DNA of 8,612 bases, from assembly GCA_015061765.1 (NCBI GenBank), contig SUVZ01000143.1, positions 1 to 8,612 of the forward strand. The letters are read 5' to 3'. The stretch comes from Lentisphaerota bacterium (lineage in GTDB: Bacteria; Verrucomicrobiota; Kiritimatiellia; RFP12; UBA1067). The notes beneath the pieces were generated by a model. The model saw only the letters and a program-made list of their open reading frames with translations, did no database searches and was not told the origin of the DNA. Numbering within the stretch: the first letter of the stretch is position 1; each line of letters opens with the position of its first letter. The translations under genes were made by a program, and so were the position numbers. This document shows, in pieces, positions 1-6,188 of this stretch.

Positions 1-975
1 CTCCTGATGCGGCACCAGACGGAAGTAGCTCGTCGGGTTCATGTTGCCGAACGCCGTGATAGAGGGCGCGAGCTTCATCATACCGGCGATGGCGCGCTTT
101 GCGCTGTCGGAGATCTTGCCGCCCTTGAGCATCTGGTTCTTGCCATTCTTCATGAGGCGCATGTGGACGTGTAGTCCGGAACCCGCCTTGCCGACGGTGA
201 TCTTCGGAGCGAACGTGATGTCATAGCCGTACTCGGCGCCGAGGTTGCGGATCATCCACTTTGCGACGGTAAGCTGGTTTGCTGCATCCTCAGCGGCGCA
301 TGGGAGAAACTCGATTTCGTTCTGCTCGTAGAGCTTGCCGTCCTGCGTGAAGTTGCCGACCTCGGAGTGTCCGTACTTGATCAGTCCGCCGGCGAGAGAG
401 ATGTAGTGCATGCACTTCTGGCGGAATTCATTGAACTTCGCGAACGGAGCGGACTCGTGATAGCCGCGCTGGTCGACCGCCGGGAAGGATGCGCTTTCGG
501 GGGCGATCACATAATATTCGAGCTCGCCCATCGCCTGGAACTCGAACCCCGTGGCCTTCTTGAACGCGGCGCATGCCTTGCGGAGCGTGTACTCGGGCGA
601 GGACTCGAGCGGTTCGCCGTCCTTGTTGAAGAAGGAGCAGAGCAGACAGAGCGTGGGAAGCTTCGCGAACGGATCGATGAACGCGGATGAGAAGCGCGGC
701 ACGACGTACAGGTCGGAACTGGAGGCCTCGATGTAACTGAAAAGAGAGGAACCGTCCACTCTCTCGCCACAGGAAAGAATCTCGTCGAGATACGCTTCGT
801 CGTTGAGAACAAAATTAAGCGTCTTCAGACGCCCATCGCCGCCCGGATACATGAAATTGACATGGCGGATGCCTTGCGCCTTGATGAACTTCTTGATGTC
901 GGCCTTCGTGAAAGCCGCACGCGGTTTCTTGAGACATGCGACAATGTCGCAGACGTTGCTGTCTGAATTTGTCAT
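1..975 (-). CDS. glnA: Glutamine synthetase, type-I-like (N-terminal 325 codons, partial)
   Basis: ATP-dependent ligation of ammonia to glutamate, a cytosolic entry point of nitrogen assimilation. The minus strand is open from ATG 975-973 to the window edge, 325 codons with no stop; the C-terminus lies outside. The N-terminal half matches the beta-grasp domain (about residues 20-105), then the catalytic domain. Visible active-site motifs are MGELEYYV (E151, E153, metal ligands), HSEVGNF (E205), EQNEIEF (E220), GSGLHVHM (H269) and FGNMNPTSYFRLVP (R319 binds substrate). The usual HHEVA is HSEVG here, and the stretch between it and QNEIEF is longer than in E. coli-type GlnA, so this is a divergent GSI clade, not GSIII. 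The start is supported by GAAAGGA at 984-990, 8 nt upstream. Codons are strongly biased (AAG, GCC, CTC), as in a highly expressed gene. Family assignment is firm; the subclass and any adenylylation site cannot be judged without the C-terminus. Confidence 0.93.
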   Translation of the reverse strand, partial: MTNSDSNVCDIVACLKKPRAAFTKADIKKFIKAQGIRHVNFMYPGGDGRLKTLNFVLNDEAYLDEILSCGERVDGSSLFSYIEASSSDLYVVPRFSSAFIDPFAKLPTLCLLCSFFNKDGEPLESSPEYTLRKACAAFKKATGFEFQAMGELEYYVIAPESASFPAVDQRGYHESAPFAKFNEFRQKCMHYISLAGGLIKYGHSEVGNFTQDGKLYEQNEIEFLPCAAEDAANQLTVAKWMIRNLGAEYGYDITFAPKITVGKAGSGLHVHMRLMKNGKNQMLKGGKISDSAKRAIAGMMKLAPSITAFGNMNPTSYFRLVPHQE

Positions 976-1003
976 TTCTTTATTCCTTTCGAGATTGTCG
1001 CAG

Positions 1004-1012
1004 ATTATACCA
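1004..1012 (-). promoter_or_regulatory. Extended -10 promoter of the glutamine synthetase gene
   Basis: On the minus strand TGGTATAAT gives a perfect -10 hexamer (1009-1004) preceded by the TGn extension. No good -35 lies 16-18 nt upstream (AGCAGT at 17). Transcription would start near 997, giving a leader of about 22 nt that contains the GAAAGGA ribosome-binding site. The rest of 1013-1121 shows nothing further I can name. Confidence 0.6.
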
Positions 1013-1121
1013 AATCCCGGCGCATTACTGCTATTCCTGCCGCTCGAACAACTGCAGCCCACTTCTTCCTCCTCCCACTGGCTCTATTTTCTGCGCCAAG
1101 GACGGCACTGCGGGTCCCCAT

Positions 1122-1148
1122 AAAACGAGAGCCGCGCAGAAGCGCGGC
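1122..1148 (-). terminator. Rho-independent terminator of the FadL-family gene
   Basis: Read on the minus strand, a perfect 7-bp GC stem (GCCGCGC, 1148-1142, pairing with GCGCGGC, 1137-1131) closes a TTCT loop. It is followed after five bases by TTTT (1125-1122). It lies 28 bases past the FadL-family stop codon and before the glutamine synthetase promoter, where a terminator is expected. The T-run is short and slightly displaced, so efficiency may be modest. Confidence 0.65.
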
Positions 1149-1175
1149 CCGAGTGTCATCGACGTCGATTACGCC

Positions 1176-2435
1176 TCAGAACGTATAGGCAATGGACGCG
1201 GATACAATGTGCGAATAGGAGTTGTCGCACTGGAAGGAATACATCTCCGATCCACCTGTCACATAATTCTTGACACCAACATTGCGCGTCTCAGACTCCA
1301 TGATGATGAAACTGTATCCCAGATCCACGCGCCAGTTCTCGAGAAAACTGTAGCTTGCGCCGAAGCCGATGATGTGTCGATCGCCGGGGGGCAGCATCGT
1401 CGTGCCGTGCGCCTCTGCGGAGGGATCCCAGTCGAAGGAATAACCGATACGCCCCGTAAGCGCGTCAGTCAGATCATATTCGAAACCGAAACCCAAGCGC
1501 CATGCATCATGCCAGTTCAGCTCCTGTGCATAGGAATTGCCTGCCGGCAAATTGAAGTCAATGTGATTGATAGTGCTCCATTCAGTCCAGGTAAGCGACG
1601 CTCCGCCACGGAACCTTTCCGAAAAATCATAATTCGCGCCCATCGTCACAGATGCAGGCAGAACGAGCTTCGCCTTTGCGTCACCGCTAATGTATTGTCC
1701 GGGGATAAGACCACCCAACATTGTAGGCGTACTTAAGTCCAAATCACCTTCCACACGATGGTTTATGCGTGAACGGTAGACCAATCCCAAAGAAAGATCG
1801 TCTGTGACCTTGTACTGCGTGGAAAGCACATATCCACAATTGAAATCATCACCTTCTAAATGTGCGCGTCCGTTATATTCCAGAAGACCCGGAGCAATCC
1901 CGAAATACGGTGACTTGTAGTTTTCAAATGTCAGATACGACATGCGGGCGCCAAATGCCACTGACCAATCATCCGTAATCCTGTAGGCGATGTTCGGATT
2001 GAACGTGAACTGCTGGATCGTCGTTTCCGTGGTATCGCCCCTCAACGCCCAATTGACGTCATATTTCGTGCCGAGACCATATTCGCAGTACGAACCAAAG
2101 CCAAACACAAGATCTTCAAGCAGAGGCACCGCGACATACGCATGTGGCGGAGGGAACCATCCCGCATTCATCTTCTGCTGACTGACACCGTCAACAACAA
2201 CATCGCTGAAGGGATTTATAAGCGTCATACCGACCATCACTGACGGACTGGTGAGTTCGGTTAGGTTAGCGGGGTTGTAGTAGTTGGCCGACGCATCCTT
2301 GGTGGAACCGACAAGACCATTGCCCATGCCGACACCGCGGGCGGAGGCCTCATAAAGGCCAAAACCGGCACCCATCGCCGTCACGGACGTCATAGCGGCG
2401 ACCGCCACCATCAACTTGCTGTACTTCATCTTCAT
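1176..2435 (-). CDS. FadL/OmpP1/TodX-family outer-membrane transporter
   Basis: Predicted outer-membrane beta-barrel for passage of long-chain fatty acids or other hydrophobic molecules; the substrate is not readable from sequence. 419 residues, usual for FadL. Residues 1-22 form a signal peptide (charged KMKYSK, then a hydrophobic MVAVAAMTSVTAMG core), probably cleaved around AMG-AG. The mature N-terminus has the family signature GFGLYEASARGVGMGN followed by DASANYYNPA (NPA motif), then alternating amphipathic strands, ending in SIAYTF with the terminal Phe used for BAM recognition. ATG 2435 is chosen over the in-frame GTG at 2438 and ATG at 2429 because AAGGA (2446-2442) sits 6 nt from it. 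It has its own strong promoter with an overlapping inverted repeat and its own terminator. A TetR gene lies immediately upstream on the same strand, the likely regulator. Family assignment is strong; fatty-acid specificity is inferred. Confidence 0.9.
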   Translation of the reverse strand: MKMKYSKLMVAVAAMTSVTAMGAGFGLYEASARGVGMGNGLVGSTKDASANYYNPANLTELTSPSVMVGMTLINPFSDVVVDGVSQQKMNAGWFPPPHAYVAVPLLEDLVFGFGSYCEYGLGTKYDVNWALRGDTTETTIQQFTFNPNIAYRITDDWSVAFGARMSYLTFENYKSPYFGIAPGLLEYNGRAHLEGDDFNCGYVLSTQYKVTDDLSLGLVYRSRINHRVEGDLDLSTPTMLGGLIPGQYISGDAKAKLVLPASVTMGANYDFSERFRGGASLTWTEWSTINHIDFNLPAGNSYAQELNWHDAWRLGFGFEYDLTDALTGRIGYSFDWDPSAEAHGTTMLPPGDRHIIGFGASYSFLENWRVDLGYSFIIMESETRNVGVKNYVTGGSEMYSFQCDNSYSHIVSASIAYTF

Positions 2436-2468
2436 CACTTTTCCTTTTTTGCTTAAAAAAAAAGACGA

Positions 2469-2495
2469 TGTGACATTATATATATTTGTGTCACA
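2469..2495. promoter_or_regulatory. Candidate TetR operator over the FadL-gene promoter
   Basis: Perfect inverted repeat TGTGACA (2469-2475), 13-nt spacer, TGTCACA (2489-2495). One arm lies between the -35 and -10, the other covers the end of the -10 and the predicted start site, so a bound dimer would block RNA polymerase. The upstream gene encodes a TetR-family repressor, and palindromes of roughly 15-30 bp are typical TetR targets. That this regulator is the binder is inferred from position. The TGTGA...TCACA arms also resemble CRP/FNR-type half-sites, but the 13-nt gap is wider than the usual CRP spacing. Confidence 0.55.
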
Positions 2496-2503
2496 AAAGT
2501 CAA
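2475..2503 (-). promoter_or_regulatory. Sigma-70-type promoter of the FadL-family gene
   Basis: Minus strand: -35 TTGACT (2503-2498), exactly 17 nt, then -10 TATAAT (2480-2475). Predicted start near 2468, giving a leader of about 33 nt that includes a nine-T run and the AAGGA site. The bases upstream of the -35 are A/T-rich (2504-2530), as in an UP element. This is the best consensus promoter in the window. Confidence 0.8.
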
Positions 2504-2630
2504 TACAAGACGGAAATTTATTGTACTTTAATTACTTAAATGCAAAAAAACTACCGATATATACATGTATTTTTACACTAAACCATCATCCATACTACGC
2601 ATGGATCTGTAAATGCGCATGCCTTTTGCT

Positions 2631-3224
2631 TCAGGCCCTTAACGCTGATATCGTAGACTTGAATCGTCTTCCGGCTGCGCTGACTTCCTTTTCTGTACCG
2701 AGAAGCACACGAAACGCAAACGATTCCATCAACGCAAAAAACGCCTCTGCCGCATCATCGGGATCTACAGTATTCCGCAACTCACCACTCTCCACGCCCT
2801 CTGACACAAGCTTCCGCAAAACGACCCTGAATTCACTGGTGAACATGTCTATGCGCGATGTCATGTCCTCGCCGGTACGGACCATCGAAAACACAAAATC
2901 GCATATGGAATAAAAGAAATCCTTATTGCCGTGAATCGCCTCCATCACAACAATGCACGTCTGCTCAAGACGGCGGGTAACGGGAATCTCCTTCTTGCTG
3001 ATTGCCGTCAATTCATCAGCCAGCCTAGACGTAACACTGTGTATCGCCTCGTCGAATATCTCGCGCTTCGTCTTGAAATAGCGGTACAGAGCCGTTCTTG
3101 CGATTCCGGTTGCCTCCGATATGGTGAGAAAGGATACCTTGGCGTAACCCATCTTCGCAAAAAGACTCAATGCCTTGGCGACAACCATCTGCCGCCTCTT
3201 ATCATGATTCACTCCCATTGCCAT
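2631..3224 (-). CDS. TetR/AcrR-family transcriptional regulator
   Basis: Probable dimeric ligand-responsive repressor. 197 residues from ATG 3224 (195 from ATG 3218), normal for the family. The N-terminal helix-turn-helix is clear: helix 1 RRQMVVAKALSLFAKMGY, then ISEATGIARTALYRYFKTKREIF, which holds the recognition helix and the YRYFKTKREIF signature. The C-terminal 130 residues are helical and would hold the ligand pocket and dimer interface; ligand not predictable. The longer reading from TTG 3236 is unlikely because it begins inside the -10 box. There is no Shine-Dalgarno before either ATG, and the -10 is so close that the message is leaderless or nearly so. Transcribed in the same direction as the FadL gene, 195 bases upstream of it, with no clear terminator between. 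Codons are somewhat more A/T-rich than in glnA or alaS. Control of the FadL gene, and perhaps of itself, is inferred. Confidence 0.88.
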   Translation of the reverse strand: MAMGVNHDKRRQMVVAKALSLFAKMGYAKVSFLTISEATGIARTALYRYFKTKREIFDEAIHSVTSRLADELTAISKKEIPVTRRLEQTCIVVMEAIHGNKDFFYSICDFVFSMVRTGEDMTSRIDMFTSEFRVVLRKLVSEGVESGELRNTVDPDDAAEAFFALMESFAFRVLLGTEKEVSAAGRRFKSTISALRA

Positions 3225-3235
3225 AGATGGCGGCA

Positions 3236-3244
3236 ATTATATCA
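3236..3244 (-). promoter_or_regulatory. Extended -10 promoter of the TetR gene
   Basis: Minus strand TGATATAAT: a perfect TATAAT (3241-3236) with the TGn extension. No recognisable -35 at 16-18 nt. Transcription would start near 3229, only about 5 nt before ATG 3224 and 11 nt before ATG 3218. Just upstream are two CTAACA copies exactly 11 bp apart (3268-3263 and 3257-3252). The remainder of 3245-3408 holds only a weak GGCGG-CTCG-CCGCC hairpin (3379-3392, no T-run) and no convincing gene. Confidence 0.55.
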
Positions 3245-3408
3245 CAATATATGTTAGAATCCTGTTAGGGAATGAAAATTTCACAAAAAGAGACAAGACA
3301 AAGTGAATGAGAATATGGTTCGGACTAATTCTCAAGATTGCGTATTGGACGAAATCTTAGTGTCCGGCCATGCTGAATGGCGGCGAGCCGCCCAAACTGC
3401 GCAAGAAT

Positions 3409-4161
3409 TCAGCGTCCGCCGTTCACACCGTATCCGAACAGGGCGAAGTCGCCCTTCAGCGGGTCATCGGGGAACACCTCCGACAAAGCGGCCGTGAGCT
3501 TGCGCGCAGAGCTCATGGACGCAACGGATCCATTCATGAGCCCCAGCCTGACCGACTGCCGGACCACATGCGTATCCAACGGCATCACCAGTGTCCGCCG
3601 GTCTATCGAATCTGACCACAACCCAATATCCACCGGCGAACCGTCCCGCACCATCCAGCGCAGGAACATGCACACGCGCTTGCAGGCCGACTGCGCATTC
3701 TTTGGCACAACACCCTCTGACCCCGCCGCCGCAAAGCAACGGCAGATCACATCAACAGCGGCGTACCCGTCACCTGCAGCCTCCCGTTTCACATATTCAC
3801 CGAGCGTACCATGTTCCTTGAGGAGATTGCGGTATGCACGGAAGAAATCATGCATGTGTCCATGAGTGAAGAAACGGTAGAAGCAATCACTGCGCCCGCA
3901 GGCAAACTCCCTTTCAAAACCGCCGTCCCGGATCCATCCATCGACATCCCCTTTGGCGGAATCAAGCAGACATCGTATCTTCGGCAGGAACTGCTTCCTG
4001 CTTCCAAAGCTCAGACACGATGCAACAAACGCCGTGGCCTCTCTGTTCGCAGCTCCCTCCACCTGATGCATGAACCAGGAAGGATCGCCGTTCAGGAAAT
4101 CCGCGGTCTCATATTTCGCGGCAAGCCGTCTGAGAAGTCGTTTTGTCGCACCTTCGATCAT
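3409..4161 (-). CDS. TIGR02757/DUF2400 family protein (HhH-GPD-glycosylase-like)
   Basis: A conserved bacterial protein of unproven function, distantly like the HhH-GPD base-excision glycosylases. 250 residues from ATG 4161. Family hallmarks, in order: KYETADFLNGDP and the AFVASCLSFGSR helix (about 16-55), FYRF (94-97), KRVCMFLRWMVR (161-172), VDIGLW (177-182), MPLDTHVVRQSVRLGL (193-208) with the Asp of LDTH in the place of the glycosylase catalytic Asp region, and PDDPLKGDFALFGYG (231-245). A longer in-frame reading begins at GTG 4236, overlapping the alaS stop as GTGA. I prefer ATG 4161 because the extra 25 residues look unlike the family and run through a strong hairpin, although ATG 4161 has no clear ribosome-binding site. 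It follows alaS and is probably reached by read-through. Role in DNA repair is family inference only. Confidence 0.85.
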   Translation of the reverse strand: MIEGATKRLLRRLAAKYETADFLNGDPSWFMHQVEGAANREATAFVASCLSFGSRKQFLPKIRCLLDSAKGDVDGWIRDGGFEREFACGRSDCFYRFFTHGHMHDFFRAYRNLLKEHGTLGEYVKREAAGDGYAAVDVICRCFAAAGSEGVVPKNAQSACKRVCMFLRWMVRDGSPVDIGLWSDSIDRRTLVMPLDTHVVRQSVRLGLMNGSVASMSSARKLTAALSEVFPDDPLKGDFALFGYGVNGGR

Positions 4162-4169
4162 GATCCGTG

Positions 4170-4205
4170 AAAACGGCCGCAGCGAAACAACGGCCCGCTG
4201 CGGCC
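4170..4205 (-). terminator. Hairpin between alaS and the DUF2400 gene, terminator or attenuator
   Basis: Minus strand: a perfect 10-bp stem (GGCCGCAGCG, 4205-4196, with CGCTGCGGCC, 4184-4175) around an 11-nt loop, followed one base later by TTTT (4173-4170). It lies 28 bases after the alaS stop, where a terminator is expected. Its T-run ends only 8 nt before the chosen start of the downstream gene, and no promoter is visible between, so it may act as partial termination that lowers expression of the second gene. The T-run is short. Confidence 0.6.
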
Positions 4206-4232
4206 ATCCTTGCTTTGCGCCACAAGACCGGC

Positions 4233-6035
4233 TCACATGTTGCCGATGACGGCCTTGATGCGGCGGACGCCGGCAGAGGAGGACTGCTCCTTCTGAATCT
4301 TGAAGCTGCCGAGTTCCTTCGTGTTCTCCACGTGCGGACCGCAGCAGATCTCCTTGGACACTTCACCGATCGAGTATAGCGACACCTGTTCGCCGTACTT
4401 CGCGCCGAAGAGCGCCATTGCGCCCTCGGCCTTCGCCTCTTCAACCGTGGTGAGCTTCTTGGTGACGTCGATCCCCTGTTCGATCCACTCGTTAACGAGC
4501 TTCTCGACTTCGGCGATCTGGGCATCCGTCATCTTCTCTGGCCATGTGAAGTCGAAGCGCAGACGCTCCGCCGTGATGTTGGATCCCTTCTGGTTCGCAG
4601 TCGGCCCCAGCACCCTGTGAAGCGCCGCATGCAGAAGATGCGTTGCCGTATGCATGCGCGTGACGACCTCGGAATTGTCCTGAAGACCGGCCTTGAACGA
4701 ACCGGCGGAGGTTGTCCGCGAAAGCTCCTGATGCTTGCGGTTCGCCTCCTCGAAACCGGCGACATCGACCTCGAGCCCCTGTTCCTTGGCCAACTCGAGC
4801 GTCATTTCCAGAGGATAGCCGAAGGTATCGTAGAGCTTGAACGCCGTCTTGCCGGAGATCTGCGTCTGGTTGTGGGCCTTGAGCTGCTCGGCGACCTTCG
4901 CGAACATCGCGGCGCCCTTGTCGAGCGTCTGGTTGAAGCGGTTCTCCTCCGCCTCAAGATCGCTCTTGCACGTGGCAAGGTTCTCCGCAAGCTCGGGATA
5001 CACGTGTTTGTACTTCTCGCATATCACCTCCGCGAGCTTCACGGTGAATCCCGGCGCGATTCCGAGGAAACGGCTGTAGCGCACGGCGCGGCGGATGAGG
5101 CGGCGAAGCACGTAGTTTGCGCCGATGTTGCCCGGCTTCACGCCGCCCTTCGGATCGCAGAGGATGAATGTCGCGGTACGCATATGGTCCGCAACGATGC
5201 GGCGGGCGCGGAGCGCCTGCTCGGGATCATCAGGCTGCATCGTCGACAGCTCATCGATCTTTGCCATGATCGGCGCGAATATCTCCGTGTCGAACACCGT
5301 CGGCAGACCGGAAAGCATGCACACCGTACGCTCGACGCCCATGCCGGTGTCGACGTTGTGGCGGCCAAGCGGCTCGAACTTGCCGTCCGCGGTCTTGTTG
5401 TACTGCATGAACACGTTGTTCCATATCTCAATGAACTTGCCGCAGTGGCAGCCGGGGCGGCAGTCGGGACCGCACTTTTCCTTGCCGGTGTCGATGAACA
5501 TCTCGGTGTCGGGACCGCACGGACCTGTCGTGCCAGCCGGACCCCACCAGTTGTCATCACGCGGAAGCGGGAAGATGTGGTCGTCGGGAAGTCCCTGCTG
5601 CCTCCAAAGGGCGATGGCCTCGTCATCGCGAGGAATGCCCTCCTCGCCCTCGAACACCGTAACATAGATGTCCTTCGGATCGAACCCTAGCTTCGTCGTG
5701 AGAAACTCGAAGCTCCAGGCGATCGCCTCCGGCTTGAAGTAGTCGTTGAGCGACCAGTTGCCGAGCATCTCGAAGAACGTAAGGTGTGCGCTGTCGCCTA
5801 CGGCGTCGATGTCTCCCGTTCGGACGCACTTCTGGACGTCGGTAAGGCGAGTGCCTGCGGGATGCGGCATCTGTCCCATAAGATACGGCACCAGCGGATG
5901 CATGCCGGCGGTGGTGAAAAGAACCGTAGGGTCGTTCTCCGGAATAACCGATGCGCCCGGAATGCGCTTGTGTCCCTTGGACTCAAAAAACGAGAGATAC
6001 GCCTCTCTCAGTTCGTCTGCGGTCAGCTTGTTCAT
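4233..6035 (-). CDS. alaS: Alanyl-tRNA synthetase, short form (600 residues)
   Basis: Charges tRNA-Ala with alanine. Residues 1-240 are the class II catalytic core: FTTAGMHPLVPYLMG (motif 1 region), VQKCVRTGDIDAVGDSAHLTFFEMLGNWSLNDYF (67-100, motif 2), NVDTGMGVERT (227-237, motif 3). A Cys cluster CGPDCRPGCHC (C188, C192, C196, C198) may bind a metal. A tRNA-recognition helical region follows. The editing domain has HTATH (H462, H466) and CCGPH (C564, H568), so mischarged-tRNA hydrolysis is probably kept. It stops just after AGVRRIKAV, where usual AlaRS (about 875 residues) continues into the oligomerisation and C-Ala (DHHA1) regions. The full reading frame, intact motifs and nearby terminator mean a natural short enzyme, not a broken gene. 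ATG 6035 is chosen over the longer in-frame reading because GAAAGGG (6047-6041) is 5 nt upstream and the N-terminus MNKLTADELREAYLSFFESK fits the family. Confidence 0.96.
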   Translation of the reverse strand: MNKLTADELREAYLSFFESKGHKRIPGASVIPENDPTVLFTTAGMHPLVPYLMGQMPHPAGTRLTDVQKCVRTGDIDAVGDSAHLTFFEMLGNWSLNDYFKPEAIAWSFEFLTTKLGFDPKDIYVTVFEGEEGIPRDDEAIALWRQQGLPDDHIFPLPRDDNWWGPAGTTGPCGPDTEMFIDTGKEKCGPDCRPGCHCGKFIEIWNNVFMQYNKTADGKFEPLGRHNVDTGMGVERTVCMLSGLPTVFDTEIFAPIMAKIDELSTMQPDDPEQALRARRIVADHMRTATFILCDPKGGVKPGNIGANYVLRRLIRRAVRYSRFLGIAPGFTVKLAEVICEKYKHVYPELAENLATCKSDLEAEENRFNQTLDKGAAMFAKVAEQLKAHNQTQISGKTAFKLYDTFGYPLEMTLELAKEQGLEVDVAGFEEANRKHQELSRTTSAGSFKAGLQDNSEVVTRMHTATHLLHAALHRVLGPTANQKGSNITAERLRFDFTWPEKMTDAQIAEVEKLVNEWIEQGIDVTKKLTTVEEAKAEGAMALFGAKYGEQVSLYSIGEVSKEICCGPHVENTKELGSFKIQKEQSSSAGVRRIKAVIGNM

Positions 6036-6060
6036 ATTATCCCTTTCAATGATTCGTGCA

Positions 6061-6069
6061 ATTGTACCA
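6061..6069 (-). promoter_or_regulatory. Extended -10 promoter of alaS
   Basis: Minus strand TGGTACAAT: -10 TACAAT (6066-6061) with a TGn extension; the -35 at 17 nt is weak (TGTAGA, 6089-6084). Start near 6054 gives a leader of about 19 nt, too short for a T-box or other riboswitch. The -10 is nearly identical to that of the glutamine synthetase gene. Confidence 0.6.
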
Positions 6070-6150
6070 TATTTCACCCTGAATCTACATACCCTAAACC
6101 CTCTTCTCAAACAATTGCAGCCTTCACACCAAAATGATGGCATCTATATC

Positions 6151-6180
6151 TTGAAGGGATGGTTCTCCTTGTGATACACT
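6151..6180 (+). promoter_or_regulatory. Promoter of the YbaK-like/ung pair
   Basis: Plus strand: TTGAAG (6151-6156), 18 nt, TACACT (6175-6180), with TGA just before the -10 (6172-6174), making it an extended -10. Start would be near 6187, 0-3 nt before ATG 6189, so the transcript would be essentially leaderless. It diverges from the alaS promoter about 110 bp away within the shared 153-base gap. Confidence 0.5.
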
Positions 6181-6188
6181 TTTGGGCA

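Noticed and set aside
1158..1169. 12-bp palindrome ATCGACGTCGAT just past the FadL-family stop
   Set aside because: Single copy downstream of a gene and not at a promoter; likely chance.
936..1736. Plus-strand open frame antisense to the FadL-family gene
   Set aside because: It runs across the terminator and into the coding strand of a clear outer-membrane protein gene; its product resembles nothing known.
2561..2570. ATACATGTAT palindrome upstream of the FadL promoter as a second operator
   Set aside because: Short, A/T-rich and unrelated to the TGTGACA repeat; too easily produced by chance in this A/T-rich gap.
2504..2630. Terminator after tetR, using the ATCCAT/ATGGAT hairpin or the seven-T run at 2544-2550
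   Set aside because: The hairpin is A/T-rich with no T-run next to it, and the T-run has no GC stem before it, so read-through into the FadL gene cannot be excluded.
3379..3392. GGCGG-CTCG-CCGCC hairpin as terminator of the DUF2400 gene
   Set aside because: The stem is only 5 bp and no T-run follows on the minus strand.
4617..5690. Long plus-strand open frame (357 codons) antisense to alaS
   Set aside because: It is a shadow of the GC-rich, codon-biased alaS gene; the product is low in complexity, with no family resemblance and no ribosome-binding site.
6036..6188. T-box or other riboswitch ahead of alaS
   Set aside because: The predicted leader is about 19 nt, and no T-box sequence or tRNA-like structure is present.
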